A DNA stretch of 64,000 bases. Origin: Streptomyces sp. F63. GTDB lineage: Bacteria; Actinomycetota; Actinomycetes; Streptomycetales; Streptomycetaceae. The translations under genes and the position numbers were made by a program. This document shows, piece by piece, positions 26,946-35,643 of this stretch (position 1 is the first letter of the stretch; each line of letters starts with the position of its first letter). Below the pieces are notes generated by a model. The model ran no database searches, was not told the DNA's origin, and was given only the letters and a program-made list of their open reading frames with translations. Location of the stretch: assembly GCF_018070345.1 (NCBI RefSeq), contig NZ_JAGPXX010000013.1:102722-166721 (forward strand), given 5' to 3'.

Positions 26946-28273
26946 GCACCCCGTCCCCGGCGAGCGCGGTACGGCGGCGGGAGGTCATCGACGCGCTGCG
27001 CCGCGGCACCGTGCCACAGTCCGGGCTCGGCCTGCTCGCGGTCGGCCTCGACCGGTTCGAGCAGGCCCTCGACGACGACCTCGCAGCCACCGCCCGCGGC
27101 GGGGCCGCCTTCCACGCCGTCCGCGGCGCATACGGCTCCGGCAAGACGTTCTTCGCCCGGTGGCTGGCCGAACGCGCCAAACGGTCCGGACTGGCCACGG
27201 CCGAGGTGCAGATCTCCGAGACGGAGACACCGCTGCACCGGCTGGAGACCGTCTACCGCAGACTCACCGAACGGCTGACGACCGCGACCCACCGGCCCAG
27301 CGCGCTGCGGGCCGTCATCGACTCCTGGTTCTACACGCTGGAGGAGGAAGTCCTCGACGCCGGCGAGACGGACGAGGAGAACGAGGAAGCGCTCGCCGAA
27401 GCCGTCGACACCCTGATGGAACGCCGGCTCGCCGAAGTCGCCAGGACCACCCCGGCCTTCTCCTCCGCCCTGCGCGGCTACCGCCGGGCGGTGGCGGCCG
27501 GTGACGCGGCCACCGCGGAGGCGCTCATCGCCTGGCTCGGCGGGCAGAAGTCCGTCGCCGCCTCGGCGCGCCGGGCCGCGGGCGTCCGGGGAGACCTCGA
27601 CCACTTCGCGGCACTCGGCTTCCTCCAGGGGCTGCTCACGGTGCTGCGGGACTGCGGTCATCCCGGGCTGCTGCTCGTCCTCGACGAGATCGAGACGCTG
27701 CAGCGGGTCCGCGGGGACGTCCGGGAGAAGGGCCTCAACGCGCTGCGGCAGCTCCTCGATGAGATCGACGCCGGCCGCTTCCCCGGCCTTTTCCTCGTCA
27801 TCACCGGAACCCCCGCGTTCTACGACGGGCAACAGGGAGCCCAGCGGCTGCCGCCGCTCGCCCAGCGCCTCGCCACCGACTTCACCACCGACCCGCGCTT
27901 CGACTCCCCGCGCGCCGTCCAGCTCCGGCTGCCCGGCTTCGACCTGCCGGGGCTCGGCCAACTCGGCCGGAGGGTGAGGGACTTGTACCGGGAGACGGCA
28001 CGGCACCCGCAGCGGGTCGCCGAACGCGTCGACGACGCGTACATCGGGGAACTGGCCACCGCCGTCACCGGCGGCCTCGGCGGGAACGTCGGTGTCGCCC
28101 CGCGCGTGTTCCTGCGCAAGCTCGTCGCCGACATCCTCGACCGGGTCGACGAATTCGCCGACTTCGACCCGCGGGCGCACTACGCGCTCACCGTCAGGCC
28201 GGCCGAACTGACCGAGACGGAACGGAACGCGGCGGCCGGGAACGCCGACGCCGTCCCGCTGGACCTGCCGTGA
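26942..28273 (+). CDS. brxD: BREX system ATP-binding protein BrxD
   Basis: 443 aa from GTG 26942, overlapping the pglZ stop (GTGA). The N-terminus RRREVIDALRRGTVPQSGLG LLAVGLDRF is characteristic of BrxD. The P-loop is GAYGSGKTFF (about 62-71) and the Walker B-like segment is LLLVLDEIETLQ (about 243-254), with a sensor region FLVITGTPAFYDG. In BREX-2 and some other types BrxD pairs with the BrxHI helicase, whose gene overlaps it by four bases. The mechanism is not established. Confidence 0.92.
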   Translation: MSTPSPASAVRRREVIDALRRGTVPQSGLGLLAVGLDRFEQALDDDLAATARGGAAFHAVRGAYGSGKTFFARWLAERAKRSGLATAEVQISETETPLHRLETVYRRLTERLTTATHRPSALRAVIDSWFYTLEEEVLDAGETDEENEEALAEAVDTLMERRLAEVARTTPAFSSALRGYRRAVAAGDAATAEALIAWLGGQKSVAASARRAAGVRGDLDHFAALGFLQGLLTVLRDCGHPGLLLVLDEIETLQRVRGDVREKGLNALRQLLDEIDAGRFPGLFLVITGTPAFYDGQQGAQRLPPLAQRLATDFTTDPRFDSPRAVQLRLPGFDLPGLGQLGRRVRDLYRETARHPQRVAERVDDAYIGELATAVTGGLGGNVGVAPRVFLRKLVADILDRVDEFADFDPRAHYALTVRPAELTETERNAAAGNADAVPLDLP

Positions 28274-30423
28274 GCGTCCCGGACGGGCTTGAACCGGTCC
28301 TCGTCCACCACATCGTCAACACCCTGGGCTGGCAGAGCCTGCGACCGCTGCAGGAAGCCGCCGTCGAACCGCTCACCGGCGGCCACGACGCCCTCCTGCT
28401 CGCCCCCACCGCGGGCGGCAAGACCGAAGCCGCCTGTTTCCCCCTGCTCTCCCGGATGACGGCGAACCGCTGGACGGGCACCTCGGTGCTCTACCTCTGT
28501 CCGCTGAAGGCGCTGCTCAACAACCTCGCACCGCGGCTGGAGAGCTACACCTCGTGGCTGGGCCGCACCGCCGCCCTGTGGCACGGGGACACCACCTCCG
28601 GGGCCAGGAAGCGGATCCTCGCCGCCCGGCCCGACATCCTGCTCACCACACCGGAGTCACTGGAAGCGATGCTGGTCAGCGTCAATGTCGACCACCGATC
28701 CTTCTTCTCCGGGCTGCGGGCCGTGGTCGTCGACGAGGTGCATGCCTTCGCCGGCGACGACCGCGGCTGGCATGTGCTCGCCGTCCTGGAACGGCTGCAG
28801 CGGGTGACCGGGCGCCCCCTCCAGCGCGTGGGGCTCTCGGCGACCGTCGGCAACCCGGATGCGCTGCTCCACTGGCTGCAGGGCTCGGGGGCGGGCCGGC
28901 GGCCGGGCACGGTGGTCGCCCCCCACCTTGCCGATACGGGACAGCCGCCGGAGGGACCGGGGCAGGAGGCCGCCGGGGCCTCTGGAGCGTCCGCCGTTGT
29001 CCCGCCCGGGGACATCCAGCTCGACCACGTCGGCTCGCTCGACAACGCCGCCACCGTCATCAGCGCCCTGCACCGCGGCGAGAAGCGCCTGGTCTTCTGC
29101 GAGTCCCGGCAGCTCGTCGAAGAACTCGGGGAGAAACTGCGGGCGAGGGGCGTCACCACCTTCCTCTCCCACGCCTCGCTGTCGCTGGACGAACGCAGGC
29201 GGGCCGAGGCGGCCTTCGCGGAGGCGCGTGACTGCGTCATCATCTCCACCAGCACCCTCGAACTCGGCATCGACGTCGGCGACCTCGACCGCGTCATCCA
29301 GATCGACGCCCCGTCATCGGTCGCCTCCTTCCTGCAGCGCCTCGGCCGTTCCGGACGGCGCCGTGACACCAGCCGCAACTGCCTGTTCCTCGCCCTCGAC
29401 GAAGACGGACTGCTGGCCGCGGCGGGTCTGCTGCTCCAGTGGTCCCGGGGCTGGGTGGAGCCGGTGACGGCTCCGCCCGAGCCCCGGCACATCGCCGCCC
29501 AGCAACTGCTCGCGCTCTGCCTTCAGGAAGGCCGGGTCGGCGAGCACCTGTGGCAGGAGTGGTGGAACGGCCTCGACTTCCTCGGTCCCTCGGCCGGCCC
29601 CGTCGTCCGGCACCTCGTCGACGGAGGCTACCTGGACCGGGACGGCGGAATGCTGTTCATCGGGCCCGAAGCCGAACGGCGCTTCGGACACCGCCACTTC
29701 ATGAACCTCACCGCCGTGTTCACGGCCCCTCCGCAGTTCACCGTCGTTCAGGGGCGCACCGAAATCGGCTGGACCGATCCGAGTCTCCTCACCGAGCGGA
29801 TCGACGGGCCGCGCCGGCTGCTCCTCGCCGGACGGAGCTGGCAGGTGACGTACATCGACTGGCGCCGGCGGCGCTGCCACGTGGAACCCGCCGACGGCGG
29901 AGGCAAGGCCAAGTGGAGCGGAACCCGCCGGGTCGGTTCCTTCGCCGTGACCCGGGCCGAACGCGATGTCCTGCTGGGCGCCGCCCCTCCCGTCGTACTG
30001 ACCCGGCGCGCGAACGGGGCACTGCTCCGGGCCCGCGAGCGGTACCTGGAGCGGGTGCACCCGGCGGGCACCCTCGTCATCCGTGATCCGGAAGGCCATC
30101 TGCGCTGGTGGACCTGGGCCGGACATCTGGCGAACGCCACACTGGCCGCGACTCTCGGCGGCCTGGCCGTTCCCGGCCAGCAGATCGAGGACCGCTGGAT
30201 CCGGCTGCGGGAGGACGTGACGCCCCTGGCCTGGAAAGAGGCGACAGCTGACGCGCCGGACCGGATCTGCCTGCCCGCGGTCGACGGGCGGGCGGTACGC
30301 GGTCTGAAGTTCGCCGAGGCCCTTCCGCCACGGCTGGCCGAAGCGACGCTGTCCGCACGCCTGGCGGACACGGAAGCGGCTGCCACGGTGCTGCGGGAAC
30401 CGGTCCGCTTCTTCATCCGCTGA
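28270..30423 (+). CDS. brxHI: BREX-2 Lhr-like helicase BrxHI
   Basis: 717 aa from GTG 28270 (GTGA overlap with brxD). It is an SF2 helicase: Q-like LGWQSLRPLQ, motif I APTAGGKTEAA (about 44-54), Ib TTPESLEAML, motif II DEVHAF (154-159), motif III GLSATVGNP, motifs IV-VI VFCESRQLVEEL, STLELGIDVG and QRLGRSGRRRD, then an Lhr-type C-terminal region. It is the last gene of the operon and would move along DNA as the helicase arm of BREX-2. Its stop is followed after 92 bp by the convergent PEP-mutase-family gene. Confidence 0.93.
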   Translation: MSVPDGLEPVLVHHIVNTLGWQSLRPLQEAAVEPLTGGHDALLLAPTAGGKTEAACFPLLSRMTANRWTGTSVLYLCPLKALLNNLAPRLESYTSWLGRTAALWHGDTTSGARKRILAARPDILLTTPESLEAMLVSVNVDHRSFFSGLRAVVVDEVHAFAGDDRGWHVLAVLERLQRVTGRPLQRVGLSATVGNPDALLHWLQGSGAGRRPGTVVAPHLADTGQPPEGPGQEAAGASGASAVVPPGDIQLDHVGSLDNAATVISALHRGEKRLVFCESRQLVEELGEKLRARGVTTFLSHASLSLDERRRAEAAFAEARDCVIISTSTLELGIDVGDLDRVIQIDAPSSVASFLQRLGRSGRRRDTSRNCLFLALDEDGLLAAAGLLLQWSRGWVEPVTAPPEPRHIAAQQLLALCLQEGRVGEHLWQEWWNGLDFLGPSAGPVVRHLVDGGYLDRDGGMLFIGPEAERRFGHRHFMNLTAVFTAPPQFTVVQGRTEIGWTDPSLLTERIDGPRRLLLAGRSWQVTYIDWRRRRCHVEPADGGGKAKWSGTRRVGSFAVTRAERDVLLGAAPPVVLTRRANGALLRARERYLERVHPAGTLVIRDPEGHLRWWTWAGHLANATLAATLGGLAVPGQQIEDRWIRLREDVTPLAWKEATADAPDRICLPAVDGRAVRGLKFAEALPPRLAEATLSARLADTEAAATVLREPVRFFIR

Positions 30424-30515
30424 GACCTCCGGTCTCGGCACGGGACCTGCTCGGGCTTCTGGAGCGCTTCCGCCGAGACGGCACCCGGACCCCGGTCCCG
30501 GAACGGTGTCCCGGG

Positions 30516-31286
30516 TCAGCCGCCCCGCAGTTCCCGTGCCAGGTCCTGGATCTCCTCCGCGATCCGGCGCTGCAGACCGCCGCCGAACGTGACGCGGGTG
30601 GCGCCCAGTTCACCCAGTTCGCGCGGGGACGGGCCGCCGGGGACGGCGATCGCGTTGAGCGGTCCGCCGATGCCGGCGGCGAGTTCGGGCAGCAGCTCGG
30701 GCGGGGCGAGGATCGGGTAGACGCAGTCGGCGCCGGCCTCGCGGTAGAGCCGGCCGCGTTCGATCGCCGCCCCGGCGTCCGGCACACCGCGCAGGAAGGT
30801 GTCGACACGGGCGTTGACGAACAGGGCGCCGCCCGCCGCGGCCCGGACCGCCGCCAGCCGGTCGGCGTGCCGCCGCGGATCGGCGAGCTGCCGGTCCGCC
30901 GGGCCGGAGTCCTCCAGGTTGCAGCCCACCGCCCCGGCCTCCAGCAGCCGTTCGACCAGCTCGGCGGGCGGCAGGCCGTAGCCGTCCTCGATGTCCGCCG
31001 AGACGGGGACGGAGACGGAGCGGGCGATCCGCCTGATCGCCGCGAACATCTCCTCCGGCGGCGTGCCCCCGCCGTCCGGACGACCGAGGGCCGCCGAGAC
31101 GCCCGCGCTGGGCGTGGCCAGGGCCGGGAAGCCGGCGGCCTCGAAGGCCCGCGCGCTGACGGCGTCCCACGGGCCGGGGAGGACGAGCGGGGCGGAGGGG
31201 GCCCGGTCGTGGTGGAGGGCGCGGAAGATTCCGGCCCGCGATGCGCTCCCGTTGGGGCTGTCGGTGGTACCGGTCGTCGCAGTCAT
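30516..31286 (-). CDS. Isocitrate lyase/PEP mutase family protein
   Basis: 256 aa from ATG 31286. This start is chosen because TACCCT (minus strand, 31299-31294) lies 7 nt upstream, a leaderless pattern. A TTG six codons earlier, behind GGAGGAG, is the alternative. The TIM-barrel PEP-mutase fold shows LVLPGPWDAVSARAFEAAGF, VSADIEDGYG (metal site), GCNLEDS and FVNARVDTFL. The isocitrate-lyase KKCGH signature is absent, so the likely activity is C-C or P-C bond chemistry on a small oxoacid (for example oxaloacetate decarboxylase or a carboxyPEP/phosphonomutase relative). It is cytosolic, with a homologue in many actinomycetes and unclear pathway. It is the last gene before the BREX operon end. 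Confidence 0.85.
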   Translation of the reverse strand: MTATTGTTDSPNGSASRAGIFRALHHDRAPSAPLVLPGPWDAVSARAFEAAGFPALATPSAGVSAALGRPDGGGTPPEEMFAAIRRIARSVSVPVSADIEDGYGLPPAELVERLLEAGAVGCNLEDSGPADRQLADPRRHADRLAAVRAAAGGALFVNARVDTFLRGVPDAGAAIERGRLYREAGADCVYPILAPPELLPELAAGIGGPLNAIAVPGGPSPRELGELGATRVTFGGGLQRRIAEEIQDLARELRGG

Positions 31287-31375
31287 GTGGGCGAGGGTAG
31301 GCAACTCTCCTCCGAGGCGCCTCTCGCGGAAAGGTTTCGGCCGCGGGCCGGTGACGCGCCCGGCAGGTTCGCCGG

Positions 31376-31780
31376 TCAGACGGGAATGATCTCCACGGCC
31401 TGCTCCAGTCCCCTGAAGTCGTCCGCATTCCGGGTGTACAGGGGGAGTCCCTGTGCGGCGGCCGTGGCCGCGATCATCAGATCCATGCGCCGCGGACGCG
31501 GAGTGCGCTGAGTTTTGATCGTCAGGGCCACCAGAGTTCCGAACCGGCGAGCCGCTTCGCGATCGAAGGGAATGGCGGTGAAGGCCGCCTCCGTGTCCGC
31601 CAGACGCTCCGCCCTGGCCAGTATTTCGACGGGGTCACCGGTCATGGCGACCCCCTGGGCGAGCTCTGCCAGCACCACGGAGGAGACGGCGGCCTCCAAC
31701 GGCAGACGTTCCCGGGCGATCAGAGGAAGGTCGATGACCACGCAGGTGTCCAACAGGCCACGTGGGCGCCGCTCAGTCAC
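31376..31780 (-). CDS. vapC: PIN-domain toxin, VapC-like
   Basis: 134 aa from GTG 31780. This start has GGAGAAG 8 nt upstream and overlaps the antitoxin stop by 8 nt; a further ATG nine codons upstream lacks an RBS. PIN acidic residues are visible: GLLDTCVVIDLP (first Asp), SSVVLAELAQGV (Glu), RPRRMDLMIAATA (Asp) and LYTRNADDF (last Asp). VapC proteins are Mg-dependent RNases that cut tRNA or rRNA and are held inactive by a co-expressed antitoxin. It is the second gene of a two-gene operon. Confidence 0.92.
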   Translation of the reverse strand: MTERRPRGLLDTCVVIDLPLIARERLPLEAAVSSVVLAELAQGVAMTGDPVEILARAERLADTEAAFTAIPFDREAARRFGTLVALTIKTQRTPRPRRMDLMIAATAAAQGLPLYTRNADDFRGLEQAVEIIPV

Positions 31781-32039
31781 GGTCGTCTTCTCCGACACGG
31801 TCCTCATCGCCGTAGAACTCGTCTGCCTCGGCGCGCATCCTCGCGTAGTCCACCGCGGGCGCGTTGCGCCACTTGCGCTGAAGCTCCTCCACGGGAACGA
31901 ACCGCCGGCGCGTGGTGAGAGGACGGACTTCAGCGATCTCGGTCCCGTTGCGGGTGATGTGGTAGGTCTCGCCCGCCTCCACCTCGTCCAGGACGGCTTT
32001 GGACCGGGCGGCCAGTTCGCGCTGGGTGATGGTCTTCAT
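31773..32039 (-). CDS. Phd/YefM-type antitoxin
   Basis: 88 aa from ATG 32039. The N-terminal DNA-binding fold (MKTITQRELAARSKAVLDEV, then AGETYHITRNGTEIAEVRPL) is that of Phd/YefM. The acidic C-terminus (MRAEADEFYGDEDRVGEDDR) would block the VapC active site. It is translationally coupled to the toxin by an 8-nt overlap. A palindromic site 10 nt upstream (32049-32075) is the expected autoregulatory operator. Confidence 0.93.
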   Translation of the reverse strand: MKTITQRELAARSKAVLDEVEAGETYHITRNGTEIAEVRPLTTRRRFVPVEELQRKWRNAPAVDYARMRAEADEFYGDEDRVGEDDRD

Positions 32040-32048
32040 GGAGCCAGT

Positions 32049-32075
32049 GTATCGCGCCGCAATACGGCGTGATAC
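32049..32075. promoter_or_regulatory. Palindromic operator of the toxin-antitoxin operon
   Basis: GTATCGCGCCG (32049-32059) and CGGCGTGATAC (32065-32075) pair at 10 of 11 positions around a 5-nt centre. The site is immediately upstream of the antitoxin ATG and contains a TACACT-like -10 on the minus strand close to its edge. Autorepression by the antitoxin is the usual arrangement and is inferred here. Confidence 0.6.
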
Positions 32076-32086
32076 GGCAGTTTTTC

Positions 32087-32716
32087 TCAGATGCCCAGCT
32101 TGGCCGCGTACGCCTTGGCGACGGCGTCCTTGTCGCCCTCCGTGTCCACGCGTGCCTGCTCCTGGCGGCCGTAGAGGAAGAGCAGCAGTTCGCCCGGTTC
32201 GCCGGTGACCGTGACCACGGGGGTGCCGCGGTGCGCGACGGCCGTGCGGCCGTCCGGGCGGCGCAGCACCAGGCCGACCGGCGACTTGCGGCCCATCATC
32301 CGGGCCACCTTCTCGACACGCGCCCACAGGGCGTCGGCCAGGACCGGGTCCAGCTCGCGGGGGGTCCAGTCCGGCTGGGCGCGGCGGACGTCCTCGGCGT
32401 GGACGTAGAACTCGACGGTGTTGGCGACCTCGTCGATCTGCTTCAGCGAGAACGGCGACATCCGGGGCGGGCCGGTCCGGACGAGCTGGATCAGCTCCTC
32501 GTACGGCTTCGCGCCGAACTCGGCACCCACCCGGTCCAGCCGCGCCGCGAGCGGCTTGACGAACATGCCCGCGGCCGCGTCGGGACGCCGCTCGCGCACC
32601 ACCAGGTGCACGGCGAGGTCGCGGGTGGTCCAGCCTTCGCACAGGGTCGGGGCCCCCGGGCCCGCGTTCTCCAACAGATCGGCCAGGAGCAGACGTTCAC
32701 GCTTCGCATGGGTCAT
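32087..32716 (-). CDS. TIGR03085 family protein (maleylpyruvate isomerase N-terminal-like)
   Basis: 209 aa from ATG 32716. A TAGGGT box (minus strand, 32728-32723) lies 6 nt upstream, so the message is probably leaderless. It has a DinB/MDMPI-type helical bundle: ERLLLADLLENAGPGAPTLC, EGWTTRDLAVHLVVRERRPD (metal-site His) and FYVHAEDVRRAQPDW. The C-terminal part ends in AKAYAAKLGI. TIGR03085 is an actinobacterial family with no assigned reaction; mycothiol-dependent or metal-binding activity is a family-level guess. It diverges from hisI across 215 bp. Confidence 0.88.
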   Translation of the reverse strand: MTHAKRERLLLADLLENAGPGAPTLCEGWTTRDLAVHLVVRERRPDAAAGMFVKPLAARLDRVGAEFGAKPYEELIQLVRTGPPRMSPFSLKQIDEVANTVEFYVHAEDVRRAQPDWTPRELDPVLADALWARVEKVARMMGRKSPVGLVLRRPDGRTAVAHRGTPVVTVTGEPGELLLFLYGRQEQARVDTEGDKDAVAKAYAAKLGI

Positions 32717-32931
32717 ACCGCCACCCTACGACCGTGCCGGGGGAGCGGCCATGATGCCGCGCGGTGTTCCGGGGGCAGTGGGGGAGAACCCCGAGGGAGG
32801 TCGGGGGCGGTCTCGGGGGGTGGACCGGGCCGCGCCCCGGGACGGTCCGGCCGCGTGTCCTGTGCCGCCGCGCCGCCCCGGCCGTGCGGTGGATTTCCCG
32901 AGGTACCCGCCGCGGCGGCACAATGGCGCCC

Positions 32932-33351
32932 ATGTCCAGCGACTCCCGTGACTCCGGCGGCCGCGCCGCCCCCGCCGGTCCGGCCGGCTCCTCCGGCCTC
33001 GACCCCGCCGTCGCCGCGCGGCTCAAGCGGAACGCCGACGGGCTCGTCCCGGCCATCGCGCAGCAGTACGACACCGGCGAGGTGCTGATGCTGGGATGGA
33101 TGGACGACGAGGCCCTGCACCGCACCCTCACCACGGGCCGCTGCACCTACTGGAGCCGCAGCCGCGGCGAGTACTGGGTGAAGGGCGACACCTCGGGCCA
33201 CGTCCAGCACGTCAAGTCGGTGGCGCTCGACTGCGACGGCGACACCGTGCTCGTCAAGGTCGACCAGGTGGGCGCCGCCTGCCACACCGGCGACCGCACC
33301 TGCTTCGACGCCCACGAACTGCCGCTCGGCCCGGCCGCCGCCTCCGCCTGA
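32932..33351 (+). CDS. hisI: Phosphoribosyl-AMP cyclohydrolase (histidine biosynthesis)
   Basis: 139 aa. ATG 32932 is preferred over ATG 32923 because a CACAAT box (32919-32924) ends 7 nt before it, consistent with a leaderless start. HisI opens the adenine ring of PR-AMP in the third step of histidine synthesis. Family motifs are complete: QQYDTGEVLMLGWMD, TYWSRSRGEYWVKGDTSG, LDCDGDTVLVKVDQVG and the Zn-binding AACHTGDRTCF. There is no HisE fusion, as usual in actinobacteria. It is followed after 333 bp by trpE in the same orientation. Confidence 0.95.
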   Translation: MSSDSRDSGGRAAPAGPAGSSGLDPAVAARLKRNADGLVPAIAQQYDTGEVLMLGWMDDEALHRTLTTGRCTYWSRSRGEYWVKGDTSGHVQHVKSVALDCDGDTVLVKVDQVGAACHTGDRTCFDAHELPLGPAAASA

Positions 33352-33684
33352 ACCGCCGTTCCCTCCCGGTCACTTCCGGTTCGTCCCGGCCCGCCCCGGC
33401 CGGCTGTGCCCGGCGCCGGCCGGCGTCCCGTCCGCTCCGGTCCGCTTTCTCCCCATGTCGCCCGGGCGGGCGGTGCGGCCCGCGCGGCAGCGGGGGAGGG
33501 AGCACGCGCGGTGGGCCCCGCCGCCCGTCTCCGCGGCCGTCCGTTCCCGCACACCCGGCGCCCCGGCCCGGCGGGACCGGCCCCGCGAGCCGCACCGTGA
33601 CGGGCGCCGCCGTGGGAACGGCCCTGCGGCCGCATGCTGGAACGGCCCCGGCCGGGCCCGCCCGGGCCACTAGGATCCGGGCCC
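33352..33684. other. 333-bp spacer hisI-trpE with candidate trpE promoter
   Basis: No gene is present. TAGGAT (33671-33676) ends 8 nt before the trpE ATG, matching the -10 of a leaderless message. A good -35 is not evident. I found no Trp-rich leader peptide or obvious attenuator upstream of trpE. Confidence 0.4.
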
Positions 33685-35196
33685 ATGAGCACCGGTGCCG
33701 CCACCACGATGGATCTCACGACCTTCCGCAAGCTGGCGGCCGACCGCCGCGTCATCCCCGTCAGCCGCAGGCTGCTCGCCGACGGGGACACCCCGGTCGG
33801 CCTGTACCGCAAGCTCGCGGCCGAACGCCCCGGCACGTTCCTCCTGGAATCGGCGGAGAACGGCCGCTCCTGGTCGCGGTACTCCTTCGTCGGCGTCCGC
33901 AGCGACGCCACCCTCACCGTCCGCGACGGCGAGACGCACTGGCTGGGCACACCACCCGTCGGCGTCCCCACCGGCGGAGATCCGCTGGAGGCGCTGCGCG
34001 CCACCGTCGAGGCCCTGCACACCCCCCGCGACCTCGGCGACCTCCTCGGCCTGCCACCGTTCACCGGCGGCATGGTGGGCTATCTCGGCTACGACATCGT
34101 CCGCCGCCTGGAGCGGATCGGCGACAGCACCCGTGACGACCTCGGCCTGCCCGAGCTCACCATGCTGCTCACCTCCGACCTCGCCGTGCTCGACCACTGG
34201 GACGGCACCGTCCTGCTCATCGCCAACGCGATCAACCACAACGACCTCGACACCGGCGTCGACGAGGCGTACGCGGACGCCGTCGCCCGCCTCGACGCGA
34301 TGACCGCCGACCTGGCCCGGCCCCTCCCCGGCGGCGCCGCCGTCCTGCCGCCCTCCGAGCTGCCCGAGTTCACCCAGCGCTGGGGCGGCGCCGCGTACCA
34401 GGAGGCCGTGGAGGACATCAAGGAGCGCATCCGGGCGGGGGAGGCGTTCCAGGTCGTTCCGTCCCAGCGGTTCGAGACGCCCTGCCCGGCCTCCGCCCTG
34501 GACGTCTACCGCGTGCTGCGCGCCACCAACCCCAGCCCGTACATGTACCTCCTCCGGTTCGACGGCTTCGACGTCGTCGGCTCCAGCCCCGAGGCGCTGG
34601 TCAAGGTCGAGGACGGGCGCGCCCTGCTGCATCCCATCGCGGGCACCCGGCCGCGCGGCGCCACCCCGCAGCAGGACGCCGCGCTCGCCGAGGAACTGCT
34701 GGCCGACCCCAAGGAGCGCGCCGAGCACCTGATGCTCGTCGACCTCGGGCGCAACGACCTCGGCCGGGTCTGCGAGCCGGGCAGCGTCGAGGTCGTGGAC
34801 TTCATGTCGGTGGAGCGCTACAGCCACGTCATGCACATCGTGTCCACCGTCACCGGCCGCCTCGCCGAGGGCCGGACCGCCTTCGACGTGCTCACCGCCT
34901 GCTTCCCGGCCGGCACCCTCTCGGGTGCCCCCAAGCCCCGCGCCCTGCAGATCATCGAGGAACTGGAGCCGACCCGGCGGGGCCTGTACGGGGGCTGCGT
35001 CGGCTATCTCGACTTCGCCGGCGACTCCGACACCGCCATCGCCATCCGCACGGCCCTGCTGCGCGACGGCACCGCCTACGTGCAGGCCGGGGCCGGGGTC
35101 GTGGCCGACTCCGACCCGGTCTCCGAGGACACGGAATGCCGCAACAAGGCGGCGGCGGTGCTGCGCGCGGTCCGGATGGCCTCCGGGCTGCGGTAG
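33685..35196 (+). CDS. trpE: Anthranilate synthase component I
   Basis: 503 aa from ATG 33685. TrpE converts chorismate and ammonia (from TrpG) to anthranilate. The N-terminal regulatory region carries the Trp-binding LLES motif (FLLESAENGRSW), and the chorismate-binding domain has GEAFQVVPSQRFE, NPSPYMYLLRF, IAGTRPRG, LVDLGRNDLGRV, SHVMHIVSTVTG and TLSGAPKPRALQII. No TrpG fusion is present; a trpG is not in the window. It begins a block of Trp-associated genes continuing to trpA. Confidence 0.97.
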   Translation: MSTGAATTMDLTTFRKLAADRRVIPVSRRLLADGDTPVGLYRKLAAERPGTFLLESAENGRSWSRYSFVGVRSDATLTVRDGETHWLGTPPVGVPTGGDPLEALRATVEALHTPRDLGDLLGLPPFTGGMVGYLGYDIVRRLERIGDSTRDDLGLPELTMLLTSDLAVLDHWDGTVLLIANAINHNDLDTGVDEAYADAVARLDAMTADLARPLPGGAAVLPPSELPEFTQRWGGAAYQEAVEDIKERIRAGEAFQVVPSQRFETPCPASALDVYRVLRATNPSPYMYLLRFDGFDVVGSSPEALVKVEDGRALLHPIAGTRPRGATPQQDAALAEELLADPKERAEHLMLVDLGRNDLGRVCEPGSVEVVDFMSVERYSHVMHIVSTVTGRLAEGRTAFDVLTACFPAGTLSGAPKPRALQIIEELEPTRRGLYGGCVGYLDFAGDSDTAIAIRTALLRDGTAYVQAGAGVVADSDPVSEDTECRNKAAAVLRAVRMASGLR

Positions 35197-35243
35197 GGCC
35201 GGCCGGAGCGGCCGTTGCGGGCCCCGCCGGGGACCGCAACGCC

Positions 35244-35312
35244 GGCCTCCGTGCGGGCGGGGCCGCACCGGCCTCCGTGCGGGCGGGGCCGCACCGGCCC
35301 CGTGCGGGGCGG
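35244..35312. repeat. 26-bp tandem repeat (about 2.6 copies)
   Basis: Two exact copies of a 26-bp GC-rich unit (35244-35269 and 35270-35295) are followed by a partial third. They lie in the 447-bp trpE-TIGR02234 spacer, which has no gene. A run of 10 C (35346-35355) lies just downstream. Confidence 0.85.
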
Positions 35313-35553
35313 TCCGGTCCGGGCCGCGCGCGCCCGGACGGAACGCCCCCCCCCCGGATGCCGCGGACCGTCCTTCGCCGGGGGCGGTACTCGGGCACCC
35401 CGCACGCCGGCCGGCCCTCAGCCGGCGTGGGCAGCCGGCTGAGGCCGGGCTCCCCGGACCTGGCGCGGGCCGTCGGCGAGCTGCTCCTCCACGGCCCTCG
35501 CACCTGCTCCCGGAAGCCGCGTCCGGCCACGGGGCGAGTGCGGCCCGCGTACC

Positions 35554-35603
35554 GGGTTCCGCGCCGTGCCGGGTTCCGCGCCGTGCCGGGTTCCGCGCTG
35601 ACC
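35554..35603. repeat. 17-bp tandem repeat (about 3 copies)
   Basis: The unit GGGTTCCGCGCCGTGCC occurs at 35554-35570 and 35571-35587, with a degenerate third copy to 35603. It sits in the same spacer, just upstream of the TIGR02234 gene's -10-like box (CATAGT, 35632-35637). Confidence 0.85.
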
Positions 35604-35643
35604 CGGGTTCGGGCGGCGGGACGGTACGGGTCATAGTGGAAAC

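Noticed and set aside
35346..35355. C10 homopolymer as a phase-variation switch
   Set aside because: It lies in a non-coding spacer after trpE, so no frame is affected.
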